64,000 bases of DNA. Origin: Lepisosteus oculatus (taxonomy: Eukaryota > Chordata > Actinopteri > Semionotiformes > Lepisosteidae). The notes beneath the pieces were generated by a model. The model was given only the letters and a program-made list of their open reading frames with translations. It was not told the DNA's origin and ran no database searches. Below, in pieces: positions 24,164 to 48,472 of this stretch; position 1 is the first letter of the stretch, and every line of letters starts with the position of its first letter. Made by a program: the position numbers and the translations under genes. The stretch lies in contig NC_090723.1 of NCBI RefSeq assembly GCF_040954835.1, positions 506,001 to 570,000 on the forward strand, given 5' to 3'.

Positions 24164-24362
24164 TTCTCCTCCTTCCTATTTGGTGCTTAAGTTTGCCAGA
24201 TTGACCAGATTGCGGTTTGTGTCCGGAGTTTCCTTGCTGTCCGGGACCAGGCGGAGGCAGTTGGAAGGAGAGGGGCAGCAGGCGGCCATGAGGGACTCTG
24301 TGTTTAAATGCTGTTTTGTCCCTCCCCCTCCCGCCCCAGGAGAGGAAGAGCCGGCCGCGGAC
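24164..24362 (+). other. PHOSPHO1: PHOSPHO1 5' leader with two possible splice acceptors
   Basis: Acceptor 1 (AG 24162-24163) would include an ATG at 24288, in frame with the phosphatase and giving an extra MRDSVFKCC-type N-terminus. Acceptor 2 (AG 24338-24339) follows a nearly pure pyrimidine tract and starts the exon at 24340, with ATG 24363 the first in the exon. Both are credible by sequence. Confidence 0.5.
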
Positions 24363-25115
24363 ATGGCGGGTCCCGGCGCCAAGCGCTTCCTGATCTTCTT
24401 CGACTTCGACGAGACCATCGTGGACGAGAACAGCGACGACGTGGTGGTGCGGGCCGCCCCAGGGCAGGCGCTGCCGGGCTGGCTGCGCGAGACGTACCGC
24501 GAAGGCCACTACAACGAGTACATGCAGCGGGTGCTGGCCTACATGGGCGAGCAGGGCGTGCGCGAGGAGGCCATCCGCGCCGTCATCGAGAAGATTCCCG
24601 CCTCCCCCGGCATCCCGGCCGTCTTCCAGTTCCTCAGGTCCAACCAGGACCTCTTTGAGATGGTCCTGGTGTCCGACGCCAACGTCTACTTCATCGAGAC
24701 CTGGCTGCGGGCGGCCGGCGCCCACCAGCTCTTCCGCCTGATCATCAGCAACCCAGCCAGCTTCGACGCCCGGGGCCACCTGGTCCTGCAGCCCTACCAC
24801 TCCCACTCCTGCCCCCGCTGCCCCGCCAACATGTGCAAGCGCAAGATCGTGCGCGAGTACCTGGCGCGGCGGGCGGAGGAGCGCGGCGGCCGGCCCTTCG
24901 AGAGGGTCTTCTACGTGGGCGACGGAGCCAACGACTTCTGCCCCTCGGCGGTGCTGGGCAAGGGCGACACGGCCTTCCCCCGCCGGGACTACCCCATGCA
25001 CCGGCTCATCTGCGAGACGCAGCGCAACCAGCCGGGCGTCTTCCAGGCCGCCGCGGTGCCCTGGCAGAGCGGGGAGGGCATCACCGCCTGCCTGAAGAAG
25101 CTGCTGGGCAGGTGA
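24363..25115 (+). CDS. PHOSPHO1: PHOSPHO1, phosphoethanolamine/phosphocholine phosphatase
   Basis: This HAD-superfamily phosphatase hydrolyses phosphocholine and phosphoethanolamine, releasing phosphate for mineralisation inside matrix vesicles of bone and cartilage. From the ATG at 24363 it is 250 residues; the human protein is 267. Residues 14-18 are DFDET, the HAD nucleophile motif (D14, D16), followed by [12 protein letters not shown] at 104-107 is motif II. A Cys/His cluster [13 protein letters not shown] starts at residue 146, and GDGANDFCP at 186-194 is the metal-binding motif III. The whole domain lies in one exon, as in mammals. An in-frame ATG at 24288 would add 25 residues, but a strong pyrimidine tract and AG at 24338-24339 suggest that part may be intron. 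The start is therefore uncertain and the domain identity is not. Third positions are strongly GC-biased. Confidence 0.93.
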   Translation: MAGPGAKRFLIFFDFDETIVDENSDDVVVRAAPGQALPGWLRETYREGHYNEYMQRVLAYMGEQGVREEAIRAVIEKIPASPGIPAVFQFLRSNQDLFEMVLVSDANVYFIETWLRAAGAHQLFRLIISNPASFDARGHLVLQPYHSHSCPRCPANMCKRKIVREYLARRAEERGGRPFERVFYVGDGANDFCPSAVLGKGDTAFPRRDYPMHRLICETQRNQPGVFQAAAVPWQSGEGITACLKKLLGR

Positions 25116-25400
25116 AAGCGGGCGTGGGGGGGGGCTGCTCTCGCCAGGCCCCGGCTCAAGGAAAACCAAGCACTTTAGGATCAATGGCGGCGTTTTTATA
25201 AAAGCATTTTGGACCAAAGTGTTCCTGATTTTATCAACCCAGGAAAAAAAAGTCTGTTACTAATTAAAACAAGAAAAAACACGTTCTTATGCAAGTTCTG
25301 TTTTTGCATTGTGATGTAACCATGATATGTTTGCTTTTAATTTTTTCCAGCCCCCCCCAAACCTCTGACAGTGATAGAGCTCTTAACTGCATATTTTGTT
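25116..25400 (+). other. PHOSPHO1: PHOSPHO1 3' UTR (approximate)
   Basis: Non-coding sequence follows the TGA at 25113-25115. Only weak poly(A)-signal variants occur before a canonical AATAAA at 25447-25452, which sits at the edge of repeat copy 3. The true end is not resolved. Confidence 0.4.
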
Positions 25401-25404
25401 AATT

Positions 25405-25910
25405 GGGTGTGAAAGGCCCTGGAGCAGGCTGTCAAACAGCAATGTTAATAAAAGAGACTCAAAATAGCTGCGAGGTAAAGAGATAGTGCTCTTTTGGTTA
25501 ACTTGAGAGACAACTGAATACCAGCAAAACTCCAAAACACAAACAAAAGCCTAAGCTGTTCAAGCTTCTCATGAGACGTGTTCAATCAGCAGCTGGGCTG
25601 TGTCTCTTCCTCTAAAACCTTCAAGACTCAAAACATTCCCATCAGTCAGCCTGTCAGTCAAGTCCATGCTTGAGTCTTTCTCCCTCCCTCTGGTACAGCT
25701 TACACAACAGAGAATCTGCGTTGTTTCCCAGGTAGCAGATAACGACCAAAGCTGGAAGTCTCAGCTTCCTGGTTTTCAAACTGTTACGTGACCTATTTGC
25801 TTACACCAATCAGTCAGGTGACTGAGGATGTCATTCCCCACCAAAGGGAATGTAGTTCAGACAGGAATTTCCATTTTGTCTGTACCTCCTGCCTTCTCAC
25901 ACTGGTTATG
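25405..25910 (+). repeat. Dispersed repeat family A, copy 3
   Basis: It shares with copies 1 and 2 the blocks 'ccctggagcaggctgtcaa', 'agatagtgctctttt', 'gagagacaa', 'gtcagtca', 'ccctctggtacagctt', 'ctcagcttcctggttttc', 'gtgactgaggatg', 'gtcattcccca', 'gaatgtagttcag' and 'ccttctcacact'. The orientation is the same. It carries the AATAAA at 25447 that may serve PHOSPHO1. Confidence 0.75.
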
Positions 25911-25931
25911 AGTGATATAGGGAAAAGGTTA

Positions 25932-25949
25932 TAATAATAATAATAATAA
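25932..25949. repeat. (AAT)n trinucleotide microsatellite
   Basis: Six 'aat/ata' units lie just after repeat family A copy 3. Confidence 0.8.
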
Positions 25950-28380
25950 GACATCACTACTGTCAGCACTGAGGTCAGTGTCTTTTACTTAGTTTACTAC
26001 AGTGAATCTGTGCGGCATTTTCCAACAATTCTGCCACACTTTCACCATGACACAGGGACAGCAACTGAGCTTCATCAGAGAATTCGGACAGCCTCAAAAC
26101 CACCATTCAAGTTGACCTGTGTGTGTGGAGTGCTCCATGACAGCACAAAGAGAAAAAACATAAACTTGCCAAAGAGCAACTAATTGGATCTCCAGTCCAA
26201 TGGGACCGATTGAAGCAACAAGGAGAACAAATAGTGTTCAGGCACTTTCACCAGCAGTGAAAAAAGACGCTCATGTTGAAAATAAATGCTGTCCCTTCTG
26301 CTAAACAAATCTGTTCTGCTTTAGAGTTGTTTTACATCCTCTGGTCCTTGTGTCTTGGTCTGAACTGAGGAACAGATGGATTCAGTGTATTTCAGCCAAA
26401 AATCAGCATCTCCTGTGAGGAAACTGGAGGTCAGCTGCAGATGCGCTTTACAAAAGGACAATGACAAAGACAAATACTGTATCAAATTCAAATAGTTAAA
26501 GAGATCTATATTCCTGATTGGTTACTAAGGTTGTGATAAAACAAGAAGGAGCTAAAGAGAGAAAATCAGAGCTGGAGAGATTCAGCGTGGAGGAGTGGTG
26601 GAACACCCATCACGAGACCCTGAAGTGTCTATGAAGCCTGAAGGTCTCGGGATTTTAAAACCAAAGGAAGGATCACAAGCTATTGATTACTGGAGTGAAT
26701 AGATTAGGAAAGTTATTCATTTAAAAATTAGTAAAATTTAAAATAAATATCCTTTTCAATATCCTGTACAATCAGCACAACTCCAGGAGTGTTACAGTGT
26801 CCTGGTGTTTTCATTCCCTCCTGTTCATAATGAAAATGGTGAAACTTGCACAGATCTTTCGTTTTTGTTTAATCTATATTGACAGTTAATGATGATGCAC
26901 ACAGGCTTTCGTGCTAAAACAACTTTTAGCTACAGTTCAATAAAGGTTTAAATAAACGTGTATATTAGGGCAGTGGTTCTCAGTCCTGTACCTGCTAATT
27001 TCCTTTCCAGCTGGGCCCTTAATTACCAGTGCTAACTGCTTGTTTACAGTTTCATTATCATTCTGTCCTTGGCCTCATGAATACCCTAGTTAAAGTACAT
27101 TATTTCTGTCAGCATATGCAAATTTTGTGCAGAATTATGCAAAAAGTTATGTCTCTTCTCAGCTTGCTAAGACTTGCTTATATCTGACTGGAACAATTTA
27201 ATAGGGGAGTGTCTGGTGATGAGCAGACAAGGGTGGGAATGACAATCCTAGAGCGCACGTTTCACGTTTTCCTTCAGCTGAAGGAAAGCTCATTCATTTC
27301 AGCTGAAAAAAACAGATGAGGGGAGTTCTGCCACAGAAAGTGCCGCAGGGTTGATACAATTACAAACCCCAACAACATTTCTGAGAACTGGTGGAAAGCG
27401 CACCAGAAAACGGAAGACAGAGGGCTCCCCCAGAATCAGGATTGGGAATCGCTGTGTTAGGAAATGTGTCCCTGTACTTCAGACTCATGTTGCAGAGAGT
27501 TACCTGGCAATACCCTTGACTGCTGTCATTGGCAAGTCTCCGCCAGTGGCAATCCTGACCACTCTCCGTCCCGCCCACTGCAGCGTTCTCAGATGTGGTC
27601 TTAACTCTCTGTCACCTGCAGTTCCAATCCATGGCTGTGGTAATTGCTAATTTGTAAAATAACATCCTCCTTGCACAGTCACTGTTACCAGGCAGCAGGT
27701 TCCCATACAGGAAGTCAGCTTAGTGTTGCCACACAGTTTGCAACAGAGGTTGTGTTCCCGTAAATTCTTGCTCCCAGAAAAAGCCTTTGCTTCTTATTTT
27801 CTTTGGAAGCTCAAAGATTTGAATACAGAGAGAATTGAAGTGTAAACAAAAAAAATAAAGTGACTCCCCTTCCCCCAAGTAGTTTTCAAAAATGATTGGT
27901 GTCATTTATTTGGAGCACTTATGAACTGGATTGAGAAATTTTGAAATGTATCTTGTGCTTCAGGAAATGAGAGAGATGATTTCACAGCCGGAATGGCAGA
28001 CCTTACAAACAAAAACTTTTTTAAAATCTCTTAATCATTTTTAAATTTAGAAATGTCCTTCATGGCCAAGAACCTCTAGCCACGTCTGCTTAAACTACTC
28101 AGTTTATTCAAATTCAAAAAGATTTTGATCAATTCAGGACTGGGCAAACAGCTGACAAAGCACATTTACAGTACATTTAGTTGTTTTTGTTGACGTGTCA
28201 TTTTATCTTCCAAGCAATATGGAATAAAAAATGGGAACAAAATGTTAGGATATGTAGAGAAAAGTGGGGAATGTAAATAAAGTGTGTTAGAGTAAAATTA
28301 AACAATGCACTAGAAAGACCTTGTTTAAAATATTTTGCAGACATTTGTTCACACTGCTGCTCTGGAATCAGTTCAGATAC
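25950..28380. other. Intergenic region, no gene recognised
   Basis: AT-rich sequence with many short open frames but no domains or exon structure. It contains one member of a 30-bp near-identical pair (26928-26957; partner at 29138). Confidence 0.5.
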
Positions 28381-28383
28381 AAG

Positions 28384-28510
28384 CAACCAGATATACTCCT
28401 GGCCAACAAATTCAGCCTGCTAATGAGATCAGAATCCAAGTCATTGATATCAATTAGAAAAAGCAGTGGTCCCAGTTCATATCCATGAGGGACTCACCTA
28501 ATGACATCAC
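28384..28510 (-). mobile_element. LINE reverse-transcriptase relic
   Basis: On the minus strand 28434-28484 reads GYELGPLLFLIDINDLD. This is a slightly decayed form of the LGPLLFLIYINDL motif of non-LTR (CR1/L2-type) reverse transcriptases. Flanking sequence keeps some resemblance but has stops. Only a fragment remains and it cannot be active. Confidence 0.7.
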
Positions 28511-29560
28511 CCCAAATTGAGCGTTTACCCCTATCTTATGTTATTGCTGTGGTGATTTTTTTCATTTTAATTCTAGTTTCCTTATTAAGACTGAAGCTGT
28601 TGTTTGGGAGGGTTTCAGTTTTTGTCACTCAGCCCCACAGGGCTCTCTGTTCCAGACTCAGATGGACGGCAGCCAGAGTTTGTCCAGGAAAACTCACAAT
28701 TCACATGAAATATATGGCCACAAAACAAGTTGTTATTCCCCTTGGGACTCATTCACAAACCTTTCTAATGCTATGAGTAGAAGTGTCATCAGGCAAGGGA
28801 TGCCCGGTGAAACGCCACACCCACAAACCATGAAAATCCGAAAAACGTTAAATTGTAGCCTATCTGCCTTTGTAGTGCCGCGGGGCCCCACAAGCCTGTC
28901 TGCACTCACAATACTTAGTTCCCCAAACATCTCTCTACTCCCCACCATGCTCCACTCCTGTCAGCCATGGTGACACCAAACTGCAGGGTTTCAGTTCCTG
29001 CTCCACGTCTCCTAACCCCTCTTCAAAATCCTGTCGCTGGTCCACCACTACGCCAGAGGAGAAATACTTCTCCCAACAGTGACAATTTAAAGGTGCTCAG
29101 ACCCTCGTCAGCACACAAGTTTTTGGATTCAGAGAAGAGCTACAGTTCAATAAAGGTTTGAATAAACTACTGTATGTAGACCACATAATTGCAGTTTTTA
29201 TTCTGATACTGGAATATTACAGAGGTATCATCTATGTGGTATTGCTATAAGGTATCACTGTCTAATTTTAAAAGAAAGAAAAAGAAAAATAAGTCCCGAC
29301 AAAGGACACATAAAAAAAACACCGTTATAATAAAAAATCCCAAGGAACATGTCTTACAGTGTTCTCTCTCAGCACATGTCTCTATCTGTGACTTTCCAAA
29401 ACAAATTCCAGCAGCACAACTCTCATGAACCAGCTCTGTCCTTTAACAAGAAAGGAAACTCCATTTAGGATGTCCTCTTTAATGACCCCTTTAACCTCTT
29501 CTGCTAGGTTGCTGTGGGATTCTGCCTCTATCCTCTCACAGAGCCCGTAAAAAGCACATG
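28511..29560. other. Intergenic region, nothing recognised
   Basis: No exon or RNA gene recognised. It includes the second member of the 30-bp repeat pair at 29138-29167, ending 'aataaac'. Confidence 0.45.
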
Positions 29561-29564
29561 CTTG

Positions 29565-29790
29565 TCTGTCCCATTTGATAGTGAGTAGCTAATTGATTCA
29601 AGGATCTCGTTCAGGAATGTCTTAAAAAAAAACAGGGCATTTACTTCAACAACATGGCCCCTTTATGTAAATAAATGCCTCCTTTTCCAGTTTTTCATGT
29701 GATTTGCACTTGAATCACCCAGTTTAAGTTTCACTGTTTATTCTGAAGAATTACTCTGAAATAGTTCACTGGGCTTACTTTTGTTCATGG
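29565..29790 (-). mobile_element. LINE 3' coding relic (CR1-like)
   Basis: The stretch 'ctaattgattcaaggatctcgttcaggaatgtctt ... cttcaacaacatggcc ... aaatgcctccttttccag' (split here) follows the reverse complement of the C-terminal coding part of fish CR1-like LINEs. The resemblance is by eye and from memory of such repeats. Confidence 0.45.
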
Positions 29791-30159
29791 GTCTGATTAA
29801 ACAATTATGAGGTTTTTGAAACTCCCTGTTGTTTAGGAATATAAATATTTATCAGTCCTTCTTGAAAGAAGCCAGTTTCATACTCCCACAATCCTTTGCC
29901 TCTTGTTCTTGGTATAAAATTCCGCATAGTTCCCACATGTGTCCTCTGGTTGGGTTTCACTGTTTATTCCGAGGATATTCAGTGGGTTGCAGCTGCCTTC
30001 ATGTAATGAGAATGCTGTTGTCCCATGAGCAGCATGAGGATGTGTGTTGTGGTGCTGGAATATTGTGTCGTCAGTGAAGGATGACCCTGCAGTGGTGAGC
30101 TAGCTGCATTCCTAGGTTCATGACAGTTTTCAACAGCTCTCAATTGCATTTGAAAACGT

Positions 30160-30210
30160 TTGGCGATGCGGTGGCCAGGCATCGAACCTTTGCTCACCAC
30201 TATACCACCA
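30160..30210 (-). repeat. tRNA-like SINE head fragment
   Basis: On the minus strand it has 'tggtggtatagtggtgagca' and a B-box-like GGTTCGATGCC. This is the tRNA-derived head of a SINE without its body. Confidence 0.45.
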
Positions 30211-30424
30211 ACACACGCAGTGGTGAGCTACAGAAGTCATCATGGAGGTATCTCCTCCTCCTCCCGTCTTGCCTGGGCAAGAGCTCCTCTGGACACAGAC
30301 CAACATGGCAGCCTGCTGGACTGCCCACCCCTTAACTTCTCATGGTTTTTACACCACTCTGTGCTGATGCCACCAGTCAGTGATCCAGAGGACATGAATG
30401 CACTGCAGGAGAGCACAGACGGGC

Positions 30425-30545
30425 CTCTTCACCCACGCAGACCAAGGGTGAATATACAAACACCACGCAGATCGCTCCCCAGGAATTTAAACCCAGGGCT
30501 GCAGTGCAGAGTGGGAGAATTGCTCACCACTGCACCGTCGCCTCT
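30425..30545 (-). repeat. SINE-like dispersed repeat fragment
   Basis: The minus strand shows the head ('cggtgcagtggtgagca'), 'gcactgcagccctgggttta' and part of the central block. It is the 5' half of the family represented by 34647-34930. Confidence 0.6.
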
Positions 30546-30899
30546 TCGAATTCTTAATTCTGTAAAATAACTCTTCTGTTCTTTGTAATTTTACTCACAC
30601 TGTTCCAAGTCAAGCCCTAGAAGTTTTCATTAGTAACATGAAAACGGTGTTAAGCATTTTCTCTTTTTCTTTGTGATGATGTAACTGCCACTTAGACCAT
30701 TTAATCGTGTTCTCAGTAGTAATCAGGGAGCCGCTATTTAATCCTTAAAGGGGCTGAGTAGACAAAATCCAAAAGAACATGAACAACCTGCAACCAAACA
30801 AAGTATTTTTTTTGTTAACAAGCTAATAAACTCCAACATATATAGTTCATATAATGTAACGCATACGGCCTCCATTGCTTGCGAGAGTTGGCTTACCAG

Positions 30900-31085
30900 A
30901 GTGGTGACGTCACCGCCCTTCCCAGTGGATAGCAGGGACCGCAGCTGCTGGGCTGAGGGGAGATCTCTCTTTAGCTCACCAGGCTGGGTCCCTGTTGAGT
31001 GATGCCGGAGGCCCGGGTTTGAGTCCCTGATGGTGGGGGACCGACCTGAGGCAGAAGCGGTGAGGGTGCCTACGTGAACCCTGTA
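30900..31085 (+). repeat. Possible tRNA-derived SINE upstream of EFTUD2
   Basis: An A-box-like TTAGCTCACCAGGCTGG near 30972 and a B-box-like GGTTTGAGTCC near 31017 have tRNA spacing. The segment begins with a 12-bp palindrome GGTGACGTCACC (30903-30914) containing a perfect cAMP-response element. No intact tRNA cloverleaf could be drawn. Confidence 0.45.
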
Positions 31086-31319
31086 GTGTTACAATAATAA
31101 GATGTTAATAAGTTAACACTCTTTTGCAATACTACAATCTTTTTCTGCCCGTTAATATTTTGCTTGACAGGTTCACCTATTTTATCTAATTACAGTATTT
31201 ATTACTGGATGAATTCTGACATATAAAGTTCCACATAGAATTATTTTATGTTTTTAATTTCATGGATATGAAAAAATCGACAAATTAAATAACAGTAAAC
31301 TTGTATAAAAGTATTTTTG

Positions 31320-31501
31320 AACAGGCAGTACAGTGGCCGCCATTATCTTCTTACGTAATTTACTCCGCGCAGGGTCCTTCCTCTCTGCTTGTCGCAGCGG
31401 GTGAGGGCGCAAGTGAAACGCATTGAGAGCAACTCGCACCGGATTGAAGAAACATTGGCGAAAATAAAGGCAGTACTGTCTTAAACAACGTGTATACGAA
31501 G
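31320..31501 (+). promoter_or_regulatory. EFTUD2: EFTUD2 promoter and non-coding exon 1
   Basis: The stretch has GGCCGCCATTAT (a YY1-like GCCGCCAT element, from 31336), a TTACGTAA element near 31353 and pyrimidine-rich initiator-like sequence at 31376-31388. It lacks a TATA box, as expected for a housekeeping splicing gene. Exon 1 ends at 31501 with a consensus donor (gaag|gtgagt) and has no ATG. The transcription start is estimated near 31380. Confidence 0.65.
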
Positions 31502-32557
31502 GTGAGTTTACAGTTATTTTAAATAATTCTGTAGTAAGACCAAGTCAACGTCTCGCGTTTAACACAAATGTTGAGGGAAAGCGGCAAATCATTATCGATT
31601 GATAGTTTTCAGACATTTGAATGAACATATAATAAACGCATTTTCATCTAAAGTTTGTTAATGATGCACACGTCGTCCAGGCAAATGGAGTTACTGAAAT
31701 AGTTCCCGAGTAGCATCAGATTTTTAAAATTGGTTCCCAAATTAGCCACGTCCAGTACCAAACCTGTTTAGGATCAGCTTTACAGACATTCAACTGGGGG
31801 CTCAATTCTTTTGCACATTTAACTTTTTTTCTTGGTCTATATGTTAAAGTGCAAAAATAAAAGGATAATAGTTGACTATCCCTACAGTCAAGCTTGAGTT
31901 CTGGTGTGAAGTCAGACAAGAAATGCTCTGGTAATAGAAAATAAAGAAGGTGGAATGTCCGTGTTTAGGATGAAGGTTGTTTATACTTGTAGCTTTATTT
32001 GCAGCAGTTCAGTAAACCTGGAGCTGAAAAGCAGGAATGACCCATTCTGTCGTACCTTTCATACCGTTGTGGGACGCAGTTTGGTTAGACGTGACTGAAA
32101 TTCCAGAGAAAGCAGAATCATAATACACGGGCCAGACCTTTACAGCAACTGCAGACGGCCCTGGTGTTCTGAGACACCCCAAATCCGTAGGAAACTGGCG
32201 AAAAAATAAACGAGTAAAAAATCATCGCTTTAATTGCCGCGGTTTAGAGAGTGGTTCCATTTGTGAATTTTATGGGTGATTTCAAACACCCCATGCAGGT
32301 TGGGGTTTCGTTGAAAATAGTTCAGAGTTCTGGGATTAAGAATAGTAATTATTGCTATAAATCAGATTTGATGCGATGATATTGTGAATTAAGCAAACAA
32401 CTATATTCCAAGTGCAGATATAATGCAGAGAAATGGACTTGGTTTTTTGTTGACTTTTCCACACGTGAATTTGGCTATGAAGTAGAACCAGGGCAGTGTG
32501 TTTCTGAGCCCACTTAGGGCTTTTGATTGATTTTTTCCTCCCACAGATTGTTCCAGC

Positions 32558-47498
<14,941 letters not shown>

Positions 47499-48472
47499 CG
47501 GCTCGGGGCGTCGGGACCCTTTCTGCCCCGAGCGCCGGAGGAGCACACGTGCGCCCCGTCCCGTGGCCGAGAGCTCACCTCCGCCAGCCATCACGCAGGA
47601 CGTCCTGCGAGGGTGTGCTGGGCCTGCCGGCAGCTCCTCACTTTCTGCTGTGGGCTGCGGCCGCTGACGTGACCGCTCCCGCCTCCTCACGGATCGCGCC
47701 CTGACGCTTCCCAGCTTTCTGTAGATTTCTCTGAATTTGTTTAGCAGAAACATACTGAACATCTTGTCAGTAAAATGCATTTCTCAGATTCCTTACCAGT
47801 TATGATCAGCACTGAAAAACATCGGGCCCACATCGGCTGAGATGTGTTTTCAGTATTGAATAAGAATTGAAAGAGTCAGTTCCAGGCTGACTGTAATTCT
47901 TAAGTCACTTTTCAAAGAAATTGGATAAACCTTCAGCTTGTAGTTAGACCAATGTTAAAGCTTTCATGATTTTCCTATAGTTCCAGTCTGTTCATGGTGG
48001 CAGTGTGACAGTATTCTGTCTCCTTTCCAGCACCAGACAGTGACTTCAGCCTTCAGTATCATGGGAGCTGATTAGGGCAGCCAGTAAGACTCCTGATTCA
48101 CAGCCCTTGGATCCATTTCAAGTAATGCATGAGCCAGCTAACCCGAGATTTTCCCTGCTTGGAGTTCACGTTTTGGATGTTTGAAATTGAGTCTCAGCTT
48201 CATCAGTGGTTTGTACAGCTGATGAAATCTGAAGTGGTTCAGATTGCTGTCCAGTGAGAGTCCTACCTGTTTTCTCTAGCTAATTCCTTATATAGGCCCT
48301 CACCCTGAACTGTGAGAAGGTTTCCAATGCAATGTGATAGTCTGTTTTTATATACATATAAGAAATCAAAGTTTGTAGAAATGTTGGGAGGTGGTTGTTT
48401 TTACTATTTTGTATTGTTTCAGGTTTCTGACGTGCTGTACAAGTCTAAATAAAATCTCCGCCTGTTTTTCAA
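47499..48472 (+). other. EFTUD2: EFTUD2 3' UTR
   Basis: Non-coding sequence runs from the TAA (47496-47498) to a poly(A) signal at 48448-48453, with cleavage expected about 20 bases later. The first 200 bases are GC-rich, the rest AT-rich. Confidence 0.75.
48448..48453 (+). terminator. EFTUD2: EFTUD2 poly(A) signal AATAAA
   Basis: A canonical AATAAA, followed after about 25 bases by a T-rich downstream element (48479-48488). It is the only well-formed signal in the expected region after the stop codon. Confidence 0.75.

Noticed and set aside
24126-25217. Minus-strand open frame of 363 codons opposite PHOSPHO1
   Set aside because: Antisense shadow of a strongly GC3-biased exon; no recognisable domain.
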